Of a DNA stretch of 19,434 bases, positions 1 through 7,496 are shown one piece after another. The notes below the pieces were generated by a model, which did no database searches, was not told the DNA's origin, and saw only the letters and a list, made by a program, of their open reading frames with translations. Both the position numbers and the translations under genes were made by a program. Position 1 is the first letter of the stretch. Each line of letters starts with the position of its first letter. The stretch lies in the NCBI GenBank assembly GCA_037969175.1, contig JBBKWX010000069.1:1-19434 (forward strand). The letters are read 5' to 3'. The stretch is from JBBKWX01 sp037969175 (GTDB taxonomy: Bacteria > Bacteroidota > Bacteroidia > AKYH767-A > JBBKVM01).

Positions 1-1103
1 AAAATACTTCCGGATTCTTCAAGTGTATCCAAAAGGGAATTAATGAATTCAGGAATAGGATCGGATTTCGTTTGTGCAAGAAAATCTGAATGAATAGGGA
101 TCGCATTTTCCTTCTCTACGCGATGAACACTGTATTGAACAGGGATGAACTGATTTGGTTTAGTTCCCAGAAAAATTGGAACCGGAGATTGGAAAGTTTC
201 AAAATCGATGAAGTAAAGCGGGTAGGAGAGTCTGTCTAAAAATGCGGAAAGTTTGAGTTGATCAAAAACAACTTCACCATCTTTGAGACTTGAAACAGGG
301 ATCTCCATAGATGGAGTAATTTCATTTCCGGGTATATCATGTGTTACATGAATTCCTTGTTGGATCCAATTTACTTTTTTATGCATCTGTACACCACTCA
401 GATCTATGACTGATGGATGAGGAAGGTGCTTCCAGCAATGATCATAAAAGTCGCATGGAGAAGGGCTCAGACAATACATTCCAAACTCTTTTTGAGGCTC
501 TGATTCTTCGGCCAAAAACAATTTCAATTCTTCAGTCTGTTTTCTGATCCGGGATCTGCTTTTTTTACATTGTCTGGTGTAGTTCTTTTTACGGAATAGA
601 TTATTAAGATTTAATTTCTCTTTTCTTACATAATGTTCATTGACATGAATAAAATAAAGATCATTTATTTTTATGCCTGCATCTGTCATTACCATGTACT
701 GGAAACTCAGATCCAAATGATGATTATCATTAATATTTACTGAAGATTTAACTTCATATACATCCCATCCATTTTCATTTTTAACAAGTATATCTGCTAT
801 TGAAATACAATCATTAGATAGAAAAGCAGCTTCATATAAAACTGTGGAACCTGCTTCCATGGCCTGTTTTGTAGCTTCAATATGTTCAGGGGATCCTGGT
901 TTTACATCTGAAGAAACATCAATTCCATCGGGAAAAAGATCTCTTGCAAGTATCCCCACACGCAATCCGCGTAAAAACAATGCACGTCTGAGATCTGAAA
1001 TTGAATTCCTCTCTTCCGGTTTGTGCATATACATCCAACTTGCTTTTTCGCATCGTCTGGACCAAATTAAAGCAGACTTATTTATAGATCTGTGTTTATT
1101 CAT
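1..1103 (-). CDS. DUF2779 protein, Cas4/RecB-like nuclease with exonuclease-like domain (partial, C-terminus off left edge)
   Basis: The reading frame opens at an ATG at 1103 and stays open to the edge; 367 residues are visible. The N-terminal part resembles Cas4/RecB-type PD-(D/E)xK nucleases: an aspartate in ADIL (about residue 104) and EVK (117-119) form the core, with FQY (134-136) as a possible RecB-type QhxxY motif. Cys18 with Cys211, Cys217 and Cys223 matches the split cysteine set that holds an iron-sulfur cluster in Cas4 and AddB. From about residue 295, YFIDFETF begins the DUF2779 region, whose DFE (300-302) looks like the first motif of a DEDD/RNase H-fold exonuclease; the remaining acidic motifs lie outside the window. 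The start overlaps the mpg stop by 8 nt, so it is probably translated from the same transcript. The family is recognised with good confidence; nuclease activity on DNA is an inference. Confidence 0.85.
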   Translation of the reverse strand, partial: MNKHRSINKSALIWSRRCEKASWMYMHKPEERNSISDLRRALFLRGLRVGILARDLFPDGIDVSSDVKPGSPEHIEATKQAMEAGSTVLYEAAFLSNDCISIADILVKNENGWDVYEVKSSVNINDNHHLDLSFQYMVMTDAGIKINDLYFIHVNEHYVRKEKLNLNNLFRKKNYTRQCKKSRSRIRKQTEELKLFLAEESEPQKEFGMYCLSPSPCDFYDHCWKHLPHPSVIDLSGVQMHKKVNWIQQGIHVTHDIPGNEITPSMEIPVSSLKDGEVVFDQLKLSAFLDRLSYPLYFIDFETFQSPVPIFLGTKPNQFIPVQYSVHRVEKENAIPIHSDFLAQTKSDPIPEFINSLLDTLEESGSI

Positions 1104-1728
1104 AATGAAATAAAAATCGGTAAGGCAACAAAGCATCTTCTCCGGCATAGTCGATCCCAACTCGTGGACCTACAATAATCTGATCAGAAGCGGGAGTAAA
1201 TCCGTGATCTTCAATGTAAATTGTATCACTTTGCAATGAAATACCATTCATGCTATAATGTAGTCCCATGGCCTTACATACTTTCCCGGGACCACTCATG
1301 CAAGTCTTATTTTTGAAGATCTTTTGTTGTGAATTTTCTTTTATGTGATCAATACCCTCAAGAGGATATAAGGCTCTTATTAAAATTGCATTTGGAGTTT
1401 CATCGGGTCCCGTAACAACATTGAACATAGAATGAATTCCATAACAAAGATAAATGTAAGCAATACCTCCCAACTCATACATGGTCTTTGTACGTTCTGT
1501 TTTTCGGTTCCCAAATGAATGAGAACCTTTGTCATATATACCGGCATAGGCTTCTGTTTCCGTGATCAGACCGGAACATAATTTTCCTTCAATAAATGTA
1601 CACAATACTTTCCCCAATAACGATCTTGCTAATGTTACAACATCTTCATTCAGATAGTAATCATTTGGAATTTTCTTGATCTTTCTTCCTGTGATAGGGG
1701 ATATATTTTCAGTATTTTTTCTATTCAT
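1096..1728 (-). CDS. mpg: DNA-3-methyladenine glycosylase (AAG/MPG family)
   Basis: A 210-residue protein of the mammalian-type alkyladenine glycosylase family, which flips out and excises alkylated purines in base excision repair. ETEAY (57-61) carries the predicted catalytic glutamate, Glu59, matching human Glu125. The base-stacking tyrosines and histidine are present: Tyr61, His70 in GSHS, and Tyr93; Tyr96 corresponds to the intercalating Tyr162, and Asn103 to Asn169. The later family motifs ILIRALYP, MSGPGKVC and GPRVGID are in order, and length is normal for a bacterial member. The ATG at 1728 lies inside the end of recQ (8-nt overlap) and the stop overlaps the next gene by 8 nt, so it is the middle gene of a coupled repair cluster. 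No missing key residue was seen. Confidence 0.95.
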   Translation of the reverse strand: MNRKNTENISPITGRKIKKIPNDYYLNEDVVTLARSLLGKVLCTFIEGKLCSGLITETEAYAGIYDKGSHSFGNRKTERTKTMYELGGIAYIYLCYGIHSMFNVVTGPDETPNAILIRALYPLEGIDHIKENSQQKIFKNKTCMSGPGKVCKAMGLHYSMNGISLQSDTIYIEDHGFTPASDQIIVGPRVGIDYAGEDALLPYRFLFHYE

Positions 1729-3631
1729 TCCACTTCAAAAATGCATCATCCCCATATTTTATCTGTCCATTGTCGATGAGCCATCGTATAACCTTCATGG
1801 AACTTTCTTCTGGCACATTTGTGATCTTTTGCATCAGATCTTCCATGGTACTATCTTCAGTAGAAAGAATTAATCTTGCTTTTTCAGTTACCCTTTTAAA
1901 TTCGAGATCACTGAGTTCAAGTTTATTTCTTTCAATACAAATATCACAAATACCGCATCGATACGAATCCTTTTCACCAAAATAATCCAGAATAGCCATA
2001 GATCTGCAGATCGATCTCTCTGCCACATATGAGATCATTGCTTCCATCCTCAACTTATAACGCATTTTTCTCATTTCAAGATTGGCTGCATTTAATTCCA
2101 GTTTTCTTGCATCTTGTCTTGGCCTGATGAAGATCACCTGTGATTTGTCTTTTCTGGGATTGTAATAGAGTACTCCTGCTTTATCCAAAACAGTCAACAA
2201 ATTCACGATCTCTTTGGCAGAAATATCTGCTCTTCGCGCCAGAGTCTCCTCATTGATCTTTACATATTCATCAAATAATCCTTCATAGGATCGAAGCAAT
2301 AATTTGATGAAAGGATCAAGCTTGGCATTTTTGACCTGATATTCATACAGTGAAGACACATTCATTCTCATCATGATCCTGGAAGGGATACTGAATCCTT
2401 CAGATAAAGAAATCAATCCTTCAAGCCCAAGAATATGCAAGGCGTTATAGGTAAGCAATGGATCCAAACCATTGATATCACAAAGCTTCACAAGGTCAAG
2501 ATCATAGGACATACCTTCTCCTGAACCTGTTGCCAACTGATAGTAATTTGCCAGACTCTGATAAACTTGTTTTACAAATTCTCTATCCGGAAATCCTTTA
2601 ACAAATCGATCTTGAAGATCTAAGATATCACTGTTATTGAACAGCATTACCGCATATGATTTCTTTCCATCTCTCCCGGCGCGGCCTGCCTCCTGATAAT
2701 AAGATTCGGGATTATCCGGAATGTCAAGATGGATAACTACCCGCACATCCGGCTTATCGATCCCCATTCCAAAAGCATTTGTTGCAGCTATGATACGGGT
2801 ATGATTTTTCATCCAACGATCTTGTATCCCAGCCCGAACCGCACCTGTTAGCCCGGCATGATACGCTTCTGACTTAATTCCATTCTGATTAAGAAAGCGT
2901 GCAGTGTCCACGGTTTTTTTCCTACTTCTTAAATAAATGACAGCAGTGCCCGAAGTTTTTCTAAGGATATTTAACAAGCGTTGATTCTTATTTTCCTCAT
3001 GAATTACCAGATATGCCAGATTCTTTCTTTCAAAACTTCTTTGAAATAGATTCTTTGCTGGAAAATTTAGCTTTTCCATTATGTCAGAAGCGACATCAGG
3101 CGTGGCACTTGCAGTAAGTGCAAGTATATTTATTCCGGGCAATAGTTCTCTTATCTCAGCTATATCTAAGTAAGCTGGACGGAAATCATATCCCCATTGT
3201 GAAATACAATGTGCTTCGTCAACAGCGATTAAATTCACATTCATTTTCGCCAGCCGGTCTCTGAAAAGTTCCGAATGCAATCTCTCCGGACTCAAATACA
3301 GGAACTTGACACCACCATAAGCACAGTTATCTAAAGCTACATCGATCTCACGTTGTGACATTCCGGAGTAGATCGCGATTGCTTTAATACCTCTCTTATT
3401 CAGTTGCTCCACCTGATCCTTCATCAATGAGATCAATGGTGAAACCACCAGACAGATTCCCTCAGAATACATTCCGGGTACCTGGAAACAAATTGATTTG
3501 CCGCCACCGGTTGGCATCAAAGCAAGTGTATCCTTCCCTTCCAATACAGACAGGATTATGTCTTCCTGCAAAGGTCTGAACTTGGAAAAGCCCCAATACT
3601 TGATCAATATTTCATGTAACTTATCAGTCAT
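1721..3631 (-). CDS. recQ: RecQ-family ATP-dependent DNA helicase
   Basis: A 636-residue superfamily 2 helicase that unwinds DNA 3' to 5' in recombination and repair. Numbered from the ATG at 3631: Walker A GGGKS (42-46), SPLISLMKDQ, DEAH box (138-141) followed by CISQWG, LTASAT, NAFGMGIDKPDV and the YYQEAGRAGRDG motif. The four zinc-binding cysteines (542, 559, 562, 565) keep the E. coli RecQ spacing of 17, 3 and 3, but sit near the C-terminus instead of directly after the helicase core, with about 180 residues of winged-helix-like sequence between. I see no HRDC domain. A TTG at 3643 would add four residues, but it lies inside a TATATTTG promoter-like box and the ATG gives the usual N-terminus (MTDKLHEILIKYWG), so the ATG is chosen. 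First gene of the recQ-mpg-DUF2779 cluster. Confidence 0.96.
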   Translation of the reverse strand: MTDKLHEILIKYWGFSKFRPLQEDIILSVLEGKDTLALMPTGGGKSICFQVPGMYSEGICLVVSPLISLMKDQVEQLNKRGIKAIAIYSGMSQREIDVALDNCAYGGVKFLYLSPERLHSELFRDRLAKMNVNLIAVDEAHCISQWGYDFRPAYLDIAEIRELLPGINILALTASATPDVASDIMEKLNFPAKNLFQRSFERKNLAYLVIHEENKNQRLLNILRKTSGTAVIYLRSRKKTVDTARFLNQNGIKSEAYHAGLTGAVRAGIQDRWMKNHTRIIAATNAFGMGIDKPDVRVVIHLDIPDNPESYYQEAGRAGRDGKKSYAVMLFNNSDILDLQDRFVKGFPDREFVKQVYQSLANYYQLATGSGEGMSYDLDLVKLCDINGLDPLLTYNALHILGLEGLISLSEGFSIPSRIMMRMNVSSLYEYQVKNAKLDPFIKLLLRSYEGLFDEYVKINEETLARRADISAKEIVNLLTVLDKAGVLYYNPRKDKSQVIFIRPRQDARKLELNAANLEMRKMRYKLRMEAMISYVAERSICRSMAILDYFGEKDSYRCGICDICIERNKLELSDLEFKRVTEKARLILSTEDSTMEDLMQKITNVPEESSMKVIRWLIDNGQIKYGDDAFLKWNE

Positions 3632-3640
3632 GATAGAGTT

Positions 3641-3648
3641 CAAATATA
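3641..3648 (-). promoter_or_regulatory. Candidate Bacteroidota -7 box for recQ
   Basis: TATATTTG on the minus strand matches the TAnnTTTG consensus exactly, with its last base 9 nt before the recQ ATG. No convincing TTTG -33 element is seen at the usual distance. If used, the 5' untranslated leader would be only a few bases long. Confidence 0.4.
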
Positions 3649-3689
3649 CACCAGATGTAAGAAGTTTCTTTCATTTCTTATCTTGAACC

Positions 3690-3929
3690 ATGTTGTTGAA
3701 GCATTTCAGTCGGGCAATATTGCTAATTTTCTTTTTGTCGCTTGTGTTTAATAGCTGCAGAAGCGATCGTTCTTGTCCTGCACTAATGAAATCCATGTCA
3801 GAAAAAGATCGGAAAAAGCTGATCAAAAAAAGCAAAAAACAAACCGGCTTATTTGATGGGAAAGTTAATAGAAGTTTTGGATTCAAGATGGAAAAAAGGA
3901 AGTCTTCTAAAAAGATCAAACTGAAATGA
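3690..3929 (+). CDS. Small basic lipoprotein, unknown function
   Basis: A 79-residue protein that I do not recognise. Residues 4-22 form a basic then strongly hydrophobic signal segment ending VFNSC, a relaxed lipobox with Cys23 as the predicted lipidated residue. The mature part starts CRSDRSCPALMKS and continues as a lysine-rich tail (many KK and KR pairs, ending KKIKLK). The mature N-terminus is shared with the short lipoprotein gene just downstream: C-x5-C-P-A-x-x-K-S. It is transcribed away from recQ, 58 nt from its start codon. The signal peptide and paralogy make it credible as a gene despite its size; the lysine-rich tail could contact the envelope or nucleic acids, but this is not shown. 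Confidence 0.65.
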   Translation: MLLKHFSRAILLIFFLSLVFNSCRSDRSCPALMKSMSEKDRKKLIKKSKKQTGLFDGKVNRSFGFKMEKRKSSKKIKLK

Positions 3930-4038
3930 TACAGGTACTTTAAACATATCAGTATTCAATTGTGGAAAACTTAATAAAAAAATGCGATGTATGAATGAAT
4001 ATAACTTCTATTATTGCAGCCACTATTCAAATCCAAAC

Positions 4039-4152
4039 ATGAAAAAATTCCTTCTTCTATTTTCATTTCTTTGTGTTATCGCATTGTGCTTTTCTTCTTG
4101 CAGTTCACACAAAAGATGCCCTGCTGCTTTTAAATCCGGCTCCTGGCAATAG
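4039..4152 (+). CDS. Very small lipoprotein, unknown function
   Basis: A 37-residue reading frame (ATG to TAG). MKKFLLLF opens a typical signal peptide, with hydrophobic residues 4-18 and the lipobox FSSC; Cys21 is the predicted lipidated residue. Only about 17 residues would remain after cleavage: CSSHKRCPAAFKSGSWQ. These align without gaps to the mature start of the lipoprotein 109 nt upstream: both cysteines at the same spacing, CPA, and KS conserved. It lacks the lysine-rich tail of its neighbour, so it may be a truncated duplicate or a compact functional form. No ribosome binding site or promoter is clear, as is usual in this phylum. Confidence 0.55.
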   Translation: MKKFLLLFSFLCVIALCFSSCSSHKRCPAAFKSGSWQ

Positions 4153-4293
4153 TATTTTCTCTGTTTAACCGATTCCTTTTTGATTTCAAAAAACCTTTAC
4201 CAGGCCGATAGTATTCGCCTGAATTTAAGTGGCTTGTAAATAAATTTACCGGGTTAAAGCAATAGGCTGCGCCTTAACTTGTTAAGTCCTTTT

Positions 4294-4301
4294 TACTTTT
4301 G
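4294..4301 (+). promoter_or_regulatory. Possible -7 box in the gene-free gap
   Basis: TACTTTTG fits TAnnTTTG and is followed by CAAA, a common context for Bacteroidota promoters. A TTG lies at 4279-4281, but only 12 nt upstream, shorter than usual. Any transcript would run into the palindromic element; no gene is evident downstream on this strand. Confidence 0.25.
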
Positions 4302-4362
4302 CAAAGATACCACTAGCGGGATCCAATACTCAACCGCATTTATGCTGGTTAATAAAAGAAAC

Positions 4363-4747
4363 GTAAGCCCCGAAACTACACATACGCGTCAAGTTAACTT
4401 TATCAATTCTTTCAATTTTGTAAGCCTATGGTTCATTGTACTGCATTTTTTTAGCAGTAATTTTTCTCAAGTATTATGTTTTATTTACCACAAAGGTCAC
4501 AAGTACACTTAGTTACACTAAGAAGTAACTGCATATTCCGCAGTTTTATTATTTCCTTTATTTTGTCGTAGATCTGTTCAAAATATAATGTCTACCAGAT
4601 GGTGAACAAGGACACACACAAAAAAATAACTTCAAATTAGAAGTGATATTCTCATAAAAAAATCTTAGTGAAACTTGTGACCTACGTGCTCTTTGTGGTT
4701 TTATTTAATTTCTTAGCTTGACGCGTATGCGAAAATACGGGACTTAC
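4363..4747. repeat. Large eroded inverted repeat (MITE-like palindromic element A)
   Basis: The outer arms are 4363-4397 and 4713-4747: 28 of 35 positions pair without gaps, including a perfect 13-bp core (CATACGCGTCAAG at 4381-4393 against its reverse complement at 4717-4729) and the ends GTAAG..CCCG. An inner pair, 4487-4525 and 4663-4699, shares the blocks ACCACAAAG, GTCACAAGT and CACTAAGA in the same order. A third pair, GTTCA (4576-4580) and TGAAC (4603-4607), sits at the apex. The left arm is about 88 nt longer between the outer and inner blocks, suggesting insertion or loss after formation. There is no coding capacity. The right end lies 12 nt past the clpB stop codon. Confidence 0.7.
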
Positions 4748-4759
4748 ATTAGAATCTTA

Positions 4760-7378
4760 TTAATTCAGTAATTCTGCTTTTTGAATTTCATTCTCGAATA
4801 TAAATTGCTTTTCATTACCCAGTCGGATCAAGATCTTATCATCTTTATTGACTTCATTGGCAAGAATCTTCTTTGATAATTCATTGAGAATCTTTTTCTG
4901 CATCACCCGCTTCAAAGGTCTTGCACCGAATTGGGGATCATATCCAAGCTGGCTCAACCAATCAATAGCTTCTTCGGTAATATTGATCTCAATATCATTT
5001 TCTGACAGATTCTTTTGTAAGGATTTGAATTGGAGCTCGACGATCTTTCTTACTTCATCACGATTCAATGGAGTAAACATAATGATGTCATCTATTCGAT
5101 TCAGAAATTCCGGCCTGATGGTCTTTTTTAGCAAGTCATTGACTTTTAGCCTTGTACTTGCCATCAATTCATCACGATTTAGATCATTCAAGTCTTCAAA
5201 ACTTTCCTGTATCAAGTGAGAACCAATGTTGGATGTCATGATAATGATGGTGTTTCTGAAATTAGCTACTCGTCCTTTATTATCGGTCAATCTTCCATCA
5301 TCCAACACTTGCAGGAGGATATTAAAAACATCAGGATGTGCTTTTTCTATTTCATCAAGAAGCACAACAGAGTAGGGGCGTCGACGAACCGATTCTGTAA
5401 GTTGTCCACCTTCATCATAGCCAACGTATCCCGGAGGAGCTCCCACAAGTCGAGACACACTGTGTCTTTCCTGATACTCACTCATATCAATCCGAGTCAT
5501 TGCATTTTCATCATTGAACAGAAATTCAGCCAGAGCTTTTGCCAATTCTGTTTTTCCAACACCGGTAGTTCCCAGAAATATAAAGGATCCTATGGGACGT
5601 TTTGCATCTTGCAAACCGGCTCTGCTTCTTCGTATAGCATCTGATAATGCCGCGATTGCTTCTTCCTGTCCTACAACTCGATTGTGTAATTCATCTTCCA
5701 GTTTCAGCAATTTCTCACGCTCACTTTGCAACATCCGTGAAACAGGTATTCCGGTCCATCGCGAAACCACCTGCGCAATATCTTCAGCATCTACTTCTTC
5801 TTTGATCATAGCCAAACCACCTTGCTTGGAAAGCAATTCCTTGGTTAAGTTTTCAAGCGTAGCTTCTTCTTCTTTAATTTTTCCATATCTCAATTCAGCA
5901 ACTCTCCCATAATCACCACTTCGTTCAGCTTGTTCAGCTTCAAGCTTGTGCTGTTCAACCTGCTCCTTGGTATTCTGTATCTTATCAATGATATCTTTTT
6001 CGGCCTGCCACTTGCTTTTCAGCTCGTTTCGCCTTTCATTCAATTCACTTAATTCCTGATTAATTTCAGAAAGTCTTCTTTCGTTTTTTTCACGTTTTAT
6101 GGCTTCCCTTTCAATCTCAAGCTGGGTGATCTTGCGCTGAACTTCATCAAGTTCCTCAGGAACTGAATCCATCTCCATACGTAGTTTTGCAGCTGATTCA
6201 TCTATCAGATCGATAGCTTTATCGGGAAGAAAACGATCATTTATATATCGCTGGGATAATTCAACAGCAGCTATCAAAGCTTCATCCTTGATAATTACTT
6301 TATGATGGGTCTCATAACGCTCTTTTAAACCGCGTAAGATAGAGATCGCATCGGCTGCATCAGGTTCATCTACCAATACTTTTTGGAATCGTCTTTCAAG
6401 GGCTTTATCCTTTTCAAAATATTTTTGATACTCACTTAATGTTGTAGCACCAATTGCTCTTAATTCTCCTCTTGCCAATGCAGGTTTCAGAATATTAGCT
6501 GCATCCATTGCGCCTTCACCACCGCCTGCACCAACGAGGGTGTGGATCTCATCAATAAATAATACAATATCACCTTCCGCACTTATTACTTCCTTTATGA
6601 CAGACTTGAGCCTTTCTTCAAATTCACCCTTGTACTTTGCACCGGCGATCAAGGCTCCCATATCCAATGAAAACAAGAGCTTGCTTTTTAAGTTTTCCGG
6701 TACATCGCCATTTATGATCCTATGAGCCAATCCTTCGGCTATGGCTGTTTTACCAACACCCGGTTCACCGATCAGAATTGGATTATTCTTGGTTCTTCTG
6801 GAAAGGATCTGCAACACTCTGCGTATCTCTTCATCCCTTCCAATAACAGGATCCAACTTTCCTGAACGCGCCAATTCATTCAGATTCTTTGCGTATTTGT
6901 TTAAGGCATTATAGGTATCCTCGGCAGTCTGACTTGTTACTCTAGATCCCTTCCGGAGTTCTGTCATCGCAGCTTTTATCCCTTTTAAAGTAGCACCATT
7001 ATCTTTCAATAATTGTGCAGCCGAATCTTTTCCTTGAATTATACCCAGCAGGATATGTTCAACACTCACATATTCATCATTGAACTCGGATAAGCTAGCC
7101 GTTGCTTGTTGCAATGCAGTATTACTCTCATTTGAAAGATAAGGAGTTCCTCCGCTGACCTTAGGATAGGAGCGAATAACAGCATCCAGACTTTGAATAA
7201 ATTTTTCTGCTTTTATATTATTCTTCCCAAGAATAAATGGAATTACATTTTCTCCGGTTTTGATGATCCCACTCAAAAGATGAGCAGGTTCAATGGCTTG
7301 TTGTCCATTTTGCATAGCCTGCTGACTAGCTTCCTGAACGGCTTCCTGGGCTTTGATCGTGAAATTATTAAAGTTCAT
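4760..7378 (-). CDS. clpB: ATP-dependent protein disaggregase ClpB
   Basis: A complete 872-residue Hsp100 chaperone that, with the DnaK system, threads aggregated proteins through its hexameric ring. Domains in order: Clp N repeat domain (1-145), first AAA+ module with Walker A GEPGVGKT (204-211), pore-loop Tyr249 in KYKGEFEE and Walker B VLFIDE (272-277); a coiled-coil M domain (about 400-525, rich in E, K, L and R), which marks ClpB rather than ClpA or ClpC; second AAA+ module with Walker A GTTGVGKT (603-610), pore-loop Tyr651 in GYVG and Walker B VVLLDE (671-676); and a C-terminal D2 small domain. The start MNFNNFTIKAQEAV is standard for the phylum. It is separated from the upstream nlpC-like gene by a terminator, so it should have its own promoter; no CIRCE element or clear -7 box is visible. 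Confidence 0.98.
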   Translation of the reverse strand: MNFNNFTIKAQEAVQEASQQAMQNGQQAIEPAHLLSGIIKTGENVIPFILGKNNIKAEKFIQSLDAVIRSYPKVSGGTPYLSNESNTALQQATASLSEFNDEYVSVEHILLGIIQGKDSAAQLLKDNGATLKGIKAAMTELRKGSRVTSQTAEDTYNALNKYAKNLNELARSGKLDPVIGRDEEIRRVLQILSRRTKNNPILIGEPGVGKTAIAEGLAHRIINGDVPENLKSKLLFSLDMGALIAGAKYKGEFEERLKSVIKEVISAEGDIVLFIDEIHTLVGAGGGEGAMDAANILKPALARGELRAIGATTLSEYQKYFEKDKALERRFQKVLVDEPDAADAISILRGLKERYETHHKVIIKDEALIAAVELSQRYINDRFLPDKAIDLIDESAAKLRMEMDSVPEELDEVQRKITQLEIEREAIKREKNERRLSEINQELSELNERRNELKSKWQAEKDIIDKIQNTKEQVEQHKLEAEQAERSGDYGRVAELRYGKIKEEEATLENLTKELLSKQGGLAMIKEEVDAEDIAQVVSRWTGIPVSRMLQSEREKLLKLEDELHNRVVGQEEAIAALSDAIRRSRAGLQDAKRPIGSFIFLGTTGVGKTELAKALAEFLFNDENAMTRIDMSEYQERHSVSRLVGAPPGYVGYDEGGQLTESVRRRPYSVVLLDEIEKAHPDVFNILLQVLDDGRLTDNKGRVANFRNTIIIMTSNIGSHLIQESFEDLNDLNRDELMASTRLKVNDLLKKTIRPEFLNRIDDIIMFTPLNRDEVRKIVELQFKSLQKNLSENDIEINITEEAIDWLSQLGYDPQFGARPLKRVMQKKILNELSKKILANEVNKDDKILIRLGNEKQFIFENEIQKAELLN

Positions 7379-7435
7379 TTTATTATGATTTACACCGACA
7401 TGTACTCAATAACCCTTCCTTAGTAAAATCCATAG

Positions 7436-7473
7436 AAAAAGCCGACAGAAAGTCAGAAACTCGCTGTCGGCTT
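7436..7473 (-). terminator. Intrinsic terminator after the NlpC/P60 gene
   Basis: A perfect 10-bp stem, AAGCCGACAG (7439-7448) with CTGTCGGCTT (7464-7473), has a 15-nt loop and, on the minus strand, runs straight into five T residues. It lies 23 nt past the nlpC-like stop codon and isolates clpB from the thiolase-nlpC transcript. Confidence 0.85.
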
Positions 7474-7496
7474 ATGTCAATAATTCCGTAAATGCG

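Larger units (their letters stand above)
4153..4759. other. Long gap without a convincing gene
   Basis: About 600 AT-rich bases between the second small lipoprotein and clpB. The left part has a short hairpin (CAGGC 4201-4205 with GCCTG 4217-4221) that lacks a T-run, and a possible -7 box at 4294-4301. From 4363 to 4747 it is filled by a large imperfect palindrome annotated separately. The only longer open frame (4279-4512) starts at TTG, has no recognisable motif and reads through the repeat, so I do not call it. Confidence 0.7.

Noticed and set aside
844..1113. Plus-strand open frame of 89 codons
   Set aside because: It lies antisense to the DUF2779 gene, whose motifs are clear on the other strand, and has no recognisable domain.
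3632..3643. Upstream TTG start for recQ
   Set aside because: The TTG is part of a TATATTTG promoter-like box and the ATG at 3631 gives the normal RecQ N-terminus.
3671..3919. Minus-strand open frame of 82 codons
   Set aside because: It is antisense to the small lipoprotein gene, which has a better-formed signal peptide and a paralogue.
4201..4221. Hairpin CAGGC/GCCTG as a terminator for the small lipoproteins
   Set aside because: The stem is only 5 bp and no T-run follows on either side.
4279..4512. Plus-strand open frame of 77 codons in the lipoprotein-clpB gap
   Set aside because: It starts at TTG, has no motif, and its second half is translation of the inverted repeat arms.
4487..4525. 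CRISPR-like repeat units (ACCACAAAG, GTCACAAG)
   Set aside because: The blocks occur as an inverted pair, not as evenly spaced direct repeats with unique spacers, and no cas gene is nearby; the Cas4-like domain belongs to a DUF2779 protein.
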